A model generated the notes under the pieces. That model was given only the letters and a program-made list of their open reading frames with translations, was not told the origin of the DNA and ran no database searches. Made by a program: the position numbers and the translations under genes. This document shows, in pieces, positions 50,308-58,957 of a DNA stretch of 64,000 nt; the first letter of the stretch is position 1, and each line of letters starts with the position of its first letter. The stretch lies in assembly GCF_004121055.1 (NCBI RefSeq), contig NZ_PYAL01000001.1:744001-808000 (forward strand), in the 5' to 3' direction. The stretch comes from Achromobacter aloeverae. Lineage in GTDB: Bacteria; Pseudomonadota; Gammaproteobacteria; Burkholderiales; Burkholderiaceae_B.

Positions 50308-51162
50308 ATGGATTTGCACTTTCTACAGATTTTGATACTGGCCGTCGTCCAAGGCGCCGCCGAGCTGCTGCCGGTTTCCAGTTCGGCGCATGTGATCCTG
50401 GCCGAAAAGCTGATGGGGCTGGACCCCACCACGCCCGAGATGACCATGCTGCTGGTCATGCTGCACACCGGCACCATGTTCGCGGCCATCGTCTACTTCT
50501 GGAAGGCCTGGGTGGCCACGTACTTCTCTTCCTGGTCCGCCTTCCGCACCAATGCGCTACGCATCGTGGCAGCCACCGCGGCGACCGGCGTGGTGGGACT
50601 GGCGCTGCTGTTCGCCATCAAGCGGCTGGTCTTCGGGCACGCCTCCAGCTTCGAGATCGAGCACCTGTTCGGCAATGCCACCCTGATGGCGGCGGCGCTG
50701 GCCGCGGCGGGCGTCCTCATCATCGTGGCGGCACGCATCCCCGTACGCGAAGGCGACCTCACCCTGCGCCACGGCGTCATCATCGGCGCCGTGCAGGGCC
50801 TGTGCCTGCCCTTTCGCGGCTTCTCGCGCTCGGGCGCGACGATCTCCACCGGCCTGGCCCTGGGCGTCTCGCGCCGCCGCGCGGAGGAATTCAGCTTCGC
50901 CCTTGCCGTGGTGCTGACGCCGCCGGTCATCGTGAAGGAAGCCTGGCGCCTGTACCAGGCCGCGCACGCCAATGCGGCGGGCGGAGGCCAGGCCGTCAAC
51001 TACGCGCAGCTGCTCGGCCCCAGCCTGCTGGGCATGGTGTTCAGCTTCCTGGCCGGCCTGCTGGCGCTGCGCTGGCTGTCGAAATGGCTGGAGCAAGGCC
51101 GCTGGCACTTCTTCGGCATCTACTGCCTGGTGGCGGCCTGCGTGGTGCTGGCGGTGGGCTAG
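50308..51162 (+). CDS. uppP: Undecaprenyl-diphosphatase
   Basis: A 284-residue integral membrane enzyme that recycles undecaprenyl diphosphate to the monophosphate carrier for peptidoglycan and other envelope glycans; overproduction gives bacitracin resistance (BacA). The two active-site motifs are AELLPVSSSAHVILAE near the N-terminus (Glu-rich loop) and LPFRGFSRSGATISTGLALG (Arg and Ser of the pyrophosphate site). AAGGAAG precedes the ATG. The usual TEFLPVSSTGH and PGxSRSG are slightly altered (AELLPVSSSAH, FRGFSRSG), consistent with a second, divergent paralogue. Confidence 0.93.
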   Translation: MDLHFLQILILAVVQGAAELLPVSSSAHVILAEKLMGLDPTTPEMTMLLVMLHTGTMFAAIVYFWKAWVATYFSSWSAFRTNALRIVAATAATGVVGLALLFAIKRLVFGHASSFEIEHLFGNATLMAAALAAAGVLIIVAARIPVREGDLTLRHGVIIGAVQGLCLPFRGFSRSGATISTGLALGVSRRRAEEFSFALAVVLTPPVIVKEAWRLYQAAHANAAGGGQAVNYAQLLGPSLLGMVFSFLAGLLALRWLSKWLEQGRWHFFGIYCLVAACVVLAVG

Positions 51163-51166
51163 TGGC

Positions 51167-51577
51167 CTAAGCGTCTGCCATCGACCGCAACGCTACGCTC
51201 TCTATCCCTATACCCCTCTCATGACGACCCTGATGCCCATCCGGCCTTCTGGCGCAGACGCAGATGGCGATGGGCTCCAGCTTGTCCAGCATCCACGTGG
51301 TGGGTTGCGCTTCGCGGGCCGTCTCGGAGTCGGCGCGCTCGACCTTGAAATACTGTTCGCGGGTGCCGGCATCGCTGTATTCGACGAGCACTTCGTCCGC
51401 GCCCATATCGAAGTGCTTGTGCACGAGATGCAGCGCGAATCGGTCCAGCTTTCCGTGCCTGGCGAGTGCCGCGCGCACATCGCGCATGCAGACCAGATCC
51501 GCTTCAGAGACCGGTTCGCAATCGTGCAGATCCTGGATTCTGGCCCACTGCATGGGCCGCAATACGACTTGAGACAT
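51167..51577 (-). CDS. Hypothetical protein
   Basis: A 136-residue protein of unknown function, started at ATG 51577 with a good GGAG. It has no signal peptide or membrane segment. The middle reads HGKLDRFALHLVHKHFDMGA and ADEVLVEYSDAGTREQYFKV, then PTTWMLDKLEPIAICVCARR. The His/Asp-rich central part and the two Cys near the C-terminus might bind metal, but no family is recognised. It is convergent with uppP (stops 5 bp apart) and divergent from the LuxR-type gene. Confidence 0.75.
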   Translation of the reverse strand: MSQVVLRPMQWARIQDLHDCEPVSEADLVCMRDVRAALARHGKLDRFALHLVHKHFDMGADEVLVEYSDAGTREQYFKVERADSETAREAQPTTWMLDKLEPIAICVCARRPDGHQGRHERGIGIESVALRSMADA

Positions 51578-51937
51578 GGCGTTCTCCGGTAGTGTCGCTA
51601 TAGATGTCGCTTCAGGGAGCGGCTGCCGCTAGCCGACGCCTTTCGTCCGGCCAGGCGTGCCGCGCAACCAAATTTACGGCAAGGCCCTGGTCCCGCCATC
51701 TCCCAAACAGGAGAGATCGACGCGCTGCCTCCCGCGTCGAGATCCTTCAGCGCCTATTCTCAGCCGACGGCCGCCGGCGCGCATGCTCGTCCTTTTGGCG
51801 ACCACCGTATGACCGAGCCGCAGGCGCCCCCGGGGGAGCCATGCGCGCCGGCCGGTGTTCTCGCGGCTCGACGCATCTGGACCATTCCTTTCCCATGCCT
51901 TACAGTCCGCCGCAGGGATAGCGAAAGGGGAAAGCGT
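51578..51937. other. 360-bp divergent intergenic region, no gene identified
   Basis: This stretch separates the hypothetical gene from the LuxR-type regulator. An ATG at 51809 is in frame with the regulator, but the 43 extra codons lack a ribosome binding site and look non-coding. A loose dyad ATCTC...GAGAT at about 51699-51718 is the only structure noticed. Confidence 0.5.
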
Positions 51938-53098
51938 ATGCGCAATCGCGATGAAAACGCGGATAGGCTGGCCCCCCTGCTCGACCTCCTCTACGACGCC
52001 GCGGTCGATGATGGCAAATGGCGCGACATCGCCGGCGCCATCGCCGCCACCTTCTCTTCGTCGAGCGCCGTGCTCAAGACCTGCGGAGGCGCCCGGGAAC
52101 CGCAACTCGAAAGCGTCACGGACAACCTGCGCATCGCGCCCGGCGAACGTGCCTGGGCCGACTATTGGCACCAGAACGACCTATGGGTGGAGCGTTCCGC
52201 GCAATTGAAGATGGGCGACGTCTTCACCAGCCAACGCCTGCTGACCGACGTGCAGTTCGAACGCACGGGCTTCTACCAGGACTGGACCCGCAAACTCGAC
52301 ATCTATCACATGGTGGGCGTCCTGTTCCCCGTCGGCAAGGGCGAGATCGGCGTCCTGGGCGTGCACCGCGCCAAGGACGCCGGCCCTTACGGCGCGGCGG
52401 ATCGCCACCGGCTCGAAGCGCTGTACCTGCATGTACGGCGTGCGCTGGGAATGCGTCATCGCCTGCACGAGATCGCGCTCGCGCACCATGCCGCCGTCGA
52501 TGCGCTGGAACGGCTCGACACCGGCGTCATGGTCGTCGATGCATCTTGCACGGTGCTGTACGCGAATCGCGCCGCGGAAGGCCTGCTGCGCGCCGCCCAG
52601 GGGCACCGGGCGCGGGATCGCCGGTTCTGCCTGGACGACCCCGCATTGAACGCGCGCCTCGCCAAGTCCGTGCGGGAGGCCGCGCGGATCGCGGAAGGCC
52701 AATACCACCAATACCCGCGCCCCGGCACGGCAATCGCCGTGCCGCGAACCGGCCGGCTGCCGATCACGCTCATCGTGTCGCCATGGAAAGCGGAATGGGC
52801 GCCGGCCGACGTGGCGCGGCCGGCCGCCATGATCTTCCTGCGAGACCCCGAAACGTCCGCGCCGACCGCCGCCCAGACCTCGATGGAGCTGTTCGGCATG
52901 ACGCGCGCGGAGGCTACCGTCGCCATCGCCATCAGCCAGGGCGCTTCGCTCGAATCGATCGCCGCCTCGCTGGGCGTGCGCCTGGGCACCGTGCCCACAC
53001 ATTTGAAAAAGGCCTTGTTGAAGACCGGCACGCAGCGGCAAGGCGCGCTCGCCGCGCTGGTGGCGCGCAGCGTCGCGGGCATTTCAACGCCGCGCTAG
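51938..53098 (+). CDS. LuxR-type (GerE) helix-turn-helix transcriptional regulator
   Basis: A 386-residue regulator started at ATG 51938 with AAAGGGGA upstream. An N-terminal sensory region (about 1-190) is followed by a PAS-like segment (ALERLDTGVMVVDASCTVLYANRAAEGLL). The C-terminal DNA-binding domain has FGMTRAEATVAIAISQGASL and ESIAASLGVRLGTVPTHLKK, the four-helix GerE pattern. No receiver or autoinducer-binding domain is recognised, so it is likely a one-component sensor. Its stop codon shares the palindrome CTAG with the stop of the convergent GGDEF-EAL gene. Confidence 0.88.
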   Translation: MRNRDENADRLAPLLDLLYDAAVDDGKWRDIAGAIAATFSSSSAVLKTCGGAREPQLESVTDNLRIAPGERAWADYWHQNDLWVERSAQLKMGDVFTSQRLLTDVQFERTGFYQDWTRKLDIYHMVGVLFPVGKGEIGVLGVHRAKDAGPYGAADRHRLEALYLHVRRALGMRHRLHEIALAHHAAVDALERLDTGVMVVDASCTVLYANRAAEGLLRAAQGHRARDRRFCLDDPALNARLAKSVREAARIAEGQYHQYPRPGTAIAVPRTGRLPITLIVSPWKAEWAPADVARPAAMIFLRDPETSAPTAAQTSMELFGMTRAEATVAIAISQGASLESIAASLGVRLGTVPTHLKKALLKTGTQRQGALAALVARSVAGISTPR

Positions 53099-55761
53099 GC
53101 CCGCACGGTGGATGCCGACTTGATGACCATGGCCTGTAAATCGACCAGAGGCACCGGCGGGCTGAACAGGTAGCCCTGGTACAGGTCGCAGCCATAGCTG
53201 CCCAGGAACTCGCGCTGGGCCTCCGTTTCCACGCCCTCGGCGATCACTTCCAATTCCAGCGTGCGCGCCATGCCGATGATGGTCTGCACGATGGCGTCGT
53301 CGCCGGCGCGCACGCCCAGGTTGCGCACGAAGGACTGGTCGATCTTCAACTGGTGCAGGGGCAGCCGCGTCAAATAGGCCAGCGACGAATAGCCGGTGCC
53401 GAAGTCGTCCACCGAAAAACGTACGCCCTGGGTCCGCAGCAAGTACATCTTGGCGATGGAATCGTCCACGTGGTCGATCATCAGCGACTCGGTCAGCTCC
53501 AGCTTCAGCAGATGGGCCGGCGCCCCCGCCTCACGGATCTCGCGGATGACGATGTCGGCGAAGTCGCTCTGGCGAAACTGGCGGGCGCTGACATTGATCG
53601 ACAGCTGCAAGCCGGCACAGGCCGGCTCGTGCTGCCATCGTGCCAGCTGCCGGCAGGCGGTGCGCAATACCCACAGTCCCAGCGGCACGATCAGGCCGCA
53701 ATCCTCCGCCACCGCGATGAACTCGCCGGGCGCGATCAAGCCCCGTTGCGGATGACGCCAGCGCAACAGCGCCTCGGCGCCCACGATGCGGTGGTCCGCC
53801 GTGACCTGGATCTGGTAGTAAAGCGTGAACTGCTCCTCGGCCAGCGCGGTCTGCAGCTCGCTTTCCCACAACGCCCGCTGGTTGATGGCGGCCTGCATCT
53901 GCGGGTCGAAGAAGCACAGCGCGTTGCCGCGCGCCGACTTGGCCTGGTACATGGCGATATCGGCCTGCCGCAGCAGCTCGGGGGCCGTCTCCGGCCCCTG
54001 GCCGAACAGCGTGGCGCCGATGCTGCATACGCCCCGGTAGGCCTGGCCGCGCAGACTGTACGGCAGGTTCAGGCTATGCAGGATCTTCTCGCCCATCTGC
54101 TGGACCTGGGCGACGGCCTCCACGCTGTCCGTACCCAGGGAGGTCAGCACCACCACGAATTCGTCGCCGCCCAGGCGCGCCACCGTGTCGCTGGCGCGCA
54201 CGGCGCCCTTCAAGCGTTCACCGACCAGTTGCAGCAATTGGTCGCCCACCTCATGGCCGCGCGTGTCGTTGATCAACTTGAATTGATCCAGGTCCAGGAA
54301 CAGCAAGGCGCCCAGGCTGCCGGAGCGCCCCGCCTGCGCCACGGCCTGTGTCAACCGGTCCAGCAGCAGGCGCCGGTTCGGCAACGCGGTCAGGGGATCG
54401 TAGAACGCCAGGGACTCGGCCTCCTCGCTGGCGCGGCGCAGGGCCGTGACGTCATGGCACGTGAGCACCAGGCCGCCGCCGGGGATGGCGCGCTCGGTGA
54501 TCAGGATGGTCATGCCCATGGGCAATCGCTGTTCGTGCGTATCCGTGGGACCGGCCTGCCGCTGCATGCGTCGCCGCACCCAATCGTTCACGGCCTCTTC
54601 GCTACCATGGGGCAAGTACTGGCGGGCCGTGCATTCCAGCAAGGCGCGAAACGGCACGCCAGGCGCGAGCACCGGCTTGAGCCAATAGCAGACTTCCTCG
54701 TAGCGCTGGTTCCACTGCACCACGCGATGCTCGGCGTCGAGCACCAGGAAGCCGCTGACCATGGATGCCAGCGCCTGGTCCAGCGTGGCCTTGGCTTCGG
54801 CCGTGGCCCGCCGCGCCGCATTGATGCGGATGAGATACGACTGCACCAGGGCGCCGGTAACCACCAGCATGGCGGACAGCAGCACCGCCGCCGCGATGAC
54901 GCTGTACCGCACGGCACGCGCGTCCTCCAGCGCAATCGCCTTGGGCAGGCTAGCCGAGATCCACAAGTCCTGGTAGACGGTGGGATGCGCCACGACCAGC
55001 GAACGCTGGCGGCTCAGCCGCGCACGCTCGGACCAGTCGGCGTGCTCGCTCAGGCTGGGTAGCGGCGGCGCCAGCTTGACGTCGTCGGCATCGGCCAGCA
55101 CGGGCATGCTGAGCAGCAGCTCGCCGCCGCGGCGTTCCAGTGTGACCTCCAGCCCCGGAATATCCACGCTTTGCATCAGCACGGGCATCAGCATGGACAC
55201 GGGCACCTGCGCCACGGCCACCAGCCGCCTGCCTTCGCCCACGGACAACTGGCGCGCCAGATAAAGCACGCGCTCGGAACTGGTGAAGCTCACGGACGGA
55301 CGGCTCACGGCCAGCATGGAGATGGGCTGGTCGAGCACCATCCGCAAAAAGCCCGGCGGCAATTCCACGGCCAGGTTGTCGCCCGCGGGGTCGGATGACG
55401 TCAGCACCTTGCCCGACACATCGACGATAGCCACGTAACGCACCAGCAGGTTCTGCTGGGCGACGCCGCGCAGCAGTTGGCTGGCCTTGGACTCGTCCAG
55501 CGGCGCACCCTGCCCGGACGACAGGCCCAGCAGTTCGTCGGTGCTGGCGAGCAACACGTCGAAACTCAGCAGCATGCGGTTCATGGCCGCGCCGGCGCCC
55601 GACGAGAAATGCCGCACCTGGGTCTCGGCCTCGTCCAGCGTGCGCTCGTTCACGCTCCAGTTCAGCGTCACGGTGGCCGACGCCAGCGCCGCCAGGAATA
55701 CCGTCACGAGCACCCAAGTGGTAAGCCGGATCCTGGTAGGCGTCGCCATTCTGGCCGTCAT
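53095..55761 (-). CDS. Membrane GGDEF-EAL cyclic-di-GMP enzyme with periplasmic sensor and PAS
   Basis: An 888-residue inner-membrane protein. Order: TM1 (LTTWVLVTVFLAALASATVT), a periplasmic sensor of about 250 residues, TM2 (YSVIAAAVLLSAMLVVTGAL), a PAS domain (LASMVSGFLVLDAEHRVVQW), GGDEF with the motif intact at 531-535 (RLGGDEFVVV), and EAL at 663-665 (GAEALLRWRHPQ). INVSARQF, the ESLMIDH Glu and DDFGTGYSSL are present, so both synthase and phosphodiesterase activity are possible. The start at 55761 overlaps the TRAP-type binding-protein stop by ATGA, suggesting that protein is its sensory partner. Confidence 0.93.
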   Translation of the reverse strand: MTARMATPTRIRLTTWVLVTVFLAALASATVTLNWSVNERTLDEAETQVRHFSSGAGAAMNRMLLSFDVLLASTDELLGLSSGQGAPLDESKASQLLRGVAQQNLLVRYVAIVDVSGKVLTSSDPAGDNLAVELPPGFLRMVLDQPISMLAVSRPSVSFTSSERVLYLARQLSVGEGRRLVAVAQVPVSMLMPVLMQSVDIPGLEVTLERRGGELLLSMPVLADADDVKLAPPLPSLSEHADWSERARLSRQRSLVVAHPTVYQDLWISASLPKAIALEDARAVRYSVIAAAVLLSAMLVVTGALVQSYLIRINAARRATAEAKATLDQALASMVSGFLVLDAEHRVVQWNQRYEEVCYWLKPVLAPGVPFRALLECTARQYLPHGSEEAVNDWVRRRMQRQAGPTDTHEQRLPMGMTILITERAIPGGGLVLTCHDVTALRRASEEAESLAFYDPLTALPNRRLLLDRLTQAVAQAGRSGSLGALLFLDLDQFKLINDTRGHEVGDQLLQLVGERLKGAVRASDTVARLGGDEFVVVLTSLGTDSVEAVAQVQQMGEKILHSLNLPYSLRGQAYRGVCSIGATLFGQGPETAPELLRQADIAMYQAKSARGNALCFFDPQMQAAINQRALWESELQTALAEEQFTLYYQIQVTADHRIVGAEALLRWRHPQRGLIAPGEFIAVAEDCGLIVPLGLWVLRTACRQLARWQHEPACAGLQLSINVSARQFRQSDFADIVIREIREAGAPAHLLKLELTESLMIDHVDDSIAKMYLLRTQGVRFSVDDFGTGYSSLAYLTRLPLHQLKIDQSFVRNLGVRAGDDAIVQTIIGMARTLELEVIAEGVETEAQREFLGSYGCDLYQGYLFSPPVPLVDLQAMVIKSASTVRA

Positions 55762-56816
55762 CGAAGGGTTGGAACGTCGATGCCGCTCACCGGGCCCACC
55801 GTCTGGCGCCAGATGTTCGCGCAATCCACGCGGCAACGCTGCAGCCAGTTGCGCAGCACCACCGTTTCAAAAACCTCGCGGCGCAAAGGCTCGTCCTCCG
55901 GCGATATGGGCACCACGGTCATGTGGCCTTGATTGTCGGCATGACACCCCGGCGCGCCGCTGTTGCAGGCCACGCCCTCGACGGAGTCCCGTTCGGACGC
56001 GGCCCAGATCGTGGCTTCCAGCTTCGATAGCTCGCTGCGCAGCAGCGTGCGCAGGTCCGCCGGCAATGCGCGCCACGCCGACTTGTTGGCGCCGAACACG
56101 GCCATCCCCCAATTGAGGGACAAGGGATAGAGATACTGCGTGACGCGATAAAGGCCGAGCGTGTAGCCTGACATGGTGCCCGTGACGGCGCAGTCGGTAT
56201 TGCCCGACTCCAGGCTTTGGTAGACCTGCGCGAAGCTGGTGTGCACCGGGGTGGCGCCCAGCGCCCCGATGAAATCGGCCTGCCCCGCCGACGACACGCG
56301 CACGCGCCGTCCCGCGATATCTGCCAGTCGTGTCAGCGGCTGCTTGCAGAAGAGAACCTGGGCCGGATAGACATAGACGGCCAGGGGCTCGATGCCATGC
56401 TGCTCGCGCAGCGACTGTTCAAGATAGGGTCGAAAGGCAGCCAGGCTGGCGCGCAGGCTGGTCATGTCGGGATTCAGGCCCGGCAGGTCGGCCACGGTGT
56501 ACTGGGGGTACTGCGCCACCAGCGTCGTCATGAGCACCGTGCCGAAGGGCACCACGCCCAGCTGCATGAGACGCAGCATTTCCGACCCCGGCACGCCCGA
56601 GCGGTCGAAGGGCACGATGTCGGCGGCATAGCGGCCATCGGAAAGGCGTTCGAGCTCGTGATTCCAGAATGGCTCTTCGTACTGGGGGTATTGATTGCCG
56701 CTGGCCAGGCCGCCCACGATGCGCAACCGGTATGGCTCGCCTGCCAGCGCCACGCCGCACGCTCCTATCGCGGCGGCGCAGGCCAGGATGCGAATGAAAA
56801 CACGCAATAACATCAT
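55758..56816 (-). CDS. TRAP-type (DctP-like) periplasmic solute-binding protein
   Basis: A 352-residue periplasmic protein with a signal peptide (ending GVALA near residue 25). YRLRIVGGLASGNQYPQYEE, FKTDRSGVPGSEM-like (DRSGVPGSEMLRLMQLG), RRVRVSSAGQADFIGALGA and PVHTSFAQVYQSLESGNTDC match the TRAP DctP fold, including the Arg that binds carboxylates. TTG 56819 is better spaced from GGAG than the ATG used here. No TRAP membrane subunits lie nearby; the gene is coupled to the GGDEF-EAL gene instead. Two C-terminal Cys pairs (VACNSGAPGCHA, RCRVDCAN) could form disulfides. Confidence 0.85.
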   Translation of the reverse strand: MMLLRVFIRILACAAAIGACGVALAGEPYRLRIVGGLASGNQYPQYEEPFWNHELERLSDGRYAADIVPFDRSGVPGSEMLRLMQLGVVPFGTVLMTTLVAQYPQYTVADLPGLNPDMTSLRASLAAFRPYLEQSLREQHGIEPLAVYVYPAQVLFCKQPLTRLADIAGRRVRVSSAGQADFIGALGATPVHTSFAQVYQSLESGNTDCAVTGTMSGYTLGLYRVTQYLYPLSLNWGMAVFGANKSAWRALPADLRTLLRSELSKLEATIWAASERDSVEGVACNSGAPGCHADNQGHMTVVPISPEDEPLRREVFETVVLRNWLQRCRVDCANIWRQTVGPVSGIDVPTLR

Positions 56817-57056
56817 CAAGGCATGGAGCTCCGGTCTTCCACGTAGTCACTTCGATTGCCGGCGCGACAACAGCAAGAACCGGCACTGCACCAAGACGAC
56901 GCCAGGCGAAAATTATACGTAAATGTTGGAGTATCGGCCGTCGTGCAAGCCGCCTGGCGATGTATTCCCGCAAAGAAATCCGCCTATTTGCATAGTCGAC
57001 CGGAAGCAAGCCGCTGGGGACCCTGCCCCGCCAGGGGCGGATGCGATCCCGCGGCC

Positions 57057-57713
57057 CTACCTCGGCTGGTCCGGCAGATAGGGGAGCAGCGCGTCCACGG
57101 TGTTCATTACATGTCGGCGCATGGCGGCCTCGCAGGCACCGGGGTCCCCGGTCTCCAATGCCGCGACGAGCTCCTCGTGCGCCTCGCGCATGCGTGGCAC
57201 GCGGCCTGGTTGGGTCGCCCACATACGCATATACGGCTCCATCAGGGAGTGCAGGTCGGCCAGTTGCGCAAGGAGGCGTGGTTGCTGGCAGAAGCCGCAC
57301 AGGTACTCATGGAATTCCCGATGCGCTGTCGTCCAGTCGAGATAGTCGCCACTGCCCTTGTCGATGTGGTCGATCATCCCCGCCAGGCGGCGCAGGTGGC
57401 TCGACTCCATGTTGCGGACGGCGTTGCGCACCGCAAGGCCTTCCAGTACCGCCCGGATCTCGAAGACTTCGAGCAATTCCCGCGCGTTCAGGCTGCGCAC
57501 CACGGCGCCCCGGTTGGCGCGCATGTCCAGCAGGCCTTCCGATGCCAGGCGTAGCAAGGCGCTACGTACCGGCATGCGGCTCGTGCCGATCCGGGCAGCG
57601 ATGGCCTCCGTGACCACGCGCTGGCCCGGCAGCAGGCGCCCCTGACGGATCTCCTGCTGGACATATTGATAGGCCTCTTCCTCGGCCGAAACTGCCACCT
57701 TGTTATACGCCAT
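57057..57713 (-). CDS. GntR family (FCD) transcriptional regulator
   Basis: A 218-residue regulator. The winged helix (YQYVQQEIRQGRLLPGQRVV, then RIGTSRMPVRSALLRLASEG and LDMRANRGAVVRS) is followed by an FCD domain with metal-site-like residues (HREFHEYLCG, REAHEELVAAL, MRRHVMNTVD). It diverges from the Bug gene at 57923 and probably regulates it. A leftward TATAAT at 56912-56917 lies beyond its 3' end and more likely serves the TRAP-type gene. Confidence 0.9.
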   Translation of the reverse strand: MAYNKVAVSAEEEAYQYVQQEIRQGRLLPGQRVVTEAIAARIGTSRMPVRSALLRLASEGLLDMRANRGAVVRSLNARELLEVFEIRAVLEGLAVRNAVRNMESSHLRRLAGMIDHIDKGSGDYLDWTTAHREFHEYLCGFCQQPRLLAQLADLHSLMEPYMRMWATQPGRVPRMREAHEELVAALETGDPGACEAAMRRHVMNTVDALLPYLPDQPR

Positions 57714-57800
57714 GCCCTAGCCGTCGTTGTGTGGGATATCTCGTGGCCAAGGTGCGAGGATACTGCACACCTCAGTCCCGGAGCCGGATACTTAAAGATT

Positions 57801-57810
57801 TTGGATCCAA
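57801..57810. promoter_or_regulatory. Candidate GntR operator TTGGATCCAA
   Basis: A perfect 10-bp palindrome lies 88 bp upstream of the GntR start and 113 bp before the divergent Bug start, within an AT-richer stretch of the gap. FCD regulators typically bind short palindromes of this size between themselves and their target. Confidence 0.5.
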
Positions 57811-57922
57811 TTATCCACTAATGCAAACCCTTATGGTGCAGTGCGGAAAGAAAGTATCAAATGAAGGCTCCGCGCTCCTGCCTATGGAGGAGCGCCAGAC
57901 ACGTTGAACCAAGGGAAGTTGC

Positions 57923-58903
57923 ATGAAACGTCTATTCAAAACCTTGCTGGGCTTGGCCGCCCTGACAGTGGCCGCCAGCGGCTCAGCCCACGCCGAGGAC
58001 GTGGGCTCATGGCCCCAGCGTCCCGTCAAGATCGTCGTACCGTTCCAGGCCGGATCCGCGACAGACTTGATTTCGCGGCAACTGGGCATGGCGCTGAGCG
58101 TTGAACTGGGCCAGCCTTTCGTGGTGGAAGCCCGCCCTGGCGCGGCCGCGGCGATAGGCGCGACGGTGGTGGCGCGCGCCGAGCCCGACGGCTATACCTT
58201 GCTGATGGGAGGACCGGCCGCGCTGGTCACCAATCGCTTCATGCAGAAGAACCTCAGCTATGAACCCGACAAGTTCGAACTGATCTCCATGGTCGCCATC
58301 ACGCCGAACGTGCTGCTCACCACGCCGAACCAGCCCTTCAAGACGCTGCCCGAAATGGTCGCCTATGCCAAGGCGCATCCGGGGGTCCTCACGTACGCCT
58401 CCTTCGGCACGGGCACCACGTCCCACCTGGCGGGCGAACTGCTGAAGAAAACAGCCGGTATCGATATCGTGCATGTGCCGTACAAAGGCGCCGGCGAGGC
58501 CATCCCGGCCTTGCTGGGAGGTCAGGTCACGATGTACTTCGATACCATCATGACGGGCCTGCCGCAGGTCAAGACCGGCGCGCTTGTCGCCCTGGGCATG
58601 TCCAACGCCAAGCGGTCCGCACTGGCGCCCAGCATTCCCACCATCGCCGAGCAAGGCTATCCCGGGTATGACATCGCTCCGTGGTACGGTCTGGTGGCGC
58701 CGCATGGAACGCCGCAGGCCATCGTGGACAAGCTGAACGCGGCCGTGAACAAAGCGTTGACCGATCCCAAACTGCGCGACAAGCTGGCCGAGGCGGGCGC
58801 GGAGCCCCAAGGCGGCACGCGCGCGGAATTCGCTGCCTATATCAAAAGCGAAATTCCTCGCACCGAGCAGTTGATCAAGCAGTCGGGCGTGACGATGCAG
58901 TAG
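57923..58903 (+). CDS. Bug (TctC-family) binding protein
   Basis: A 326-residue Bug protein. AAGGGAAG precedes the ATG. The Sec leader ends SGSAHA near residue 24, followed by WPQRPVKIVVPFQAGSATDL, RPGAAAAIGATVV and VHVPYKGAGEAIPALLGG. The ligand loop QAGSATDL resembles that of the protein at 44633. No enzyme gene follows; the next gene is a convergent Bug gene. Confidence 0.93.
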   Translation: MKRLFKTLLGLAALTVAASGSAHAEDVGSWPQRPVKIVVPFQAGSATDLISRQLGMALSVELGQPFVVEARPGAAAAIGATVVARAEPDGYTLLMGGPAALVTNRFMQKNLSYEPDKFELISMVAITPNVLLTTPNQPFKTLPEMVAYAKAHPGVLTYASFGTGTTSHLAGELLKKTAGIDIVHVPYKGAGEAIPALLGGQVTMYFDTIMTGLPQVKTGALVALGMSNAKRSALAPSIPTIAEQGYPGYDIAPWYGLVAPHGTPQAIVDKLNAAVNKALTDPKLRDKLAEAGAEPQGGTRAEFAAYIKSEIPRTEQLIKQSGVTMQ

Positions 58904-58957
58904 GCGCCGAGTGGCTGACCGGCCGGTCCGGTCCTCGCCCCTGGTCACATGCCTTCG

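Noticed and set aside
53353-55062. A 569-codon plus-strand open frame opposite the GGDEF-EAL gene
   Set aside because: Shadow of a gene with intact GGDEF, EAL and PAS motifs on the minus strand.
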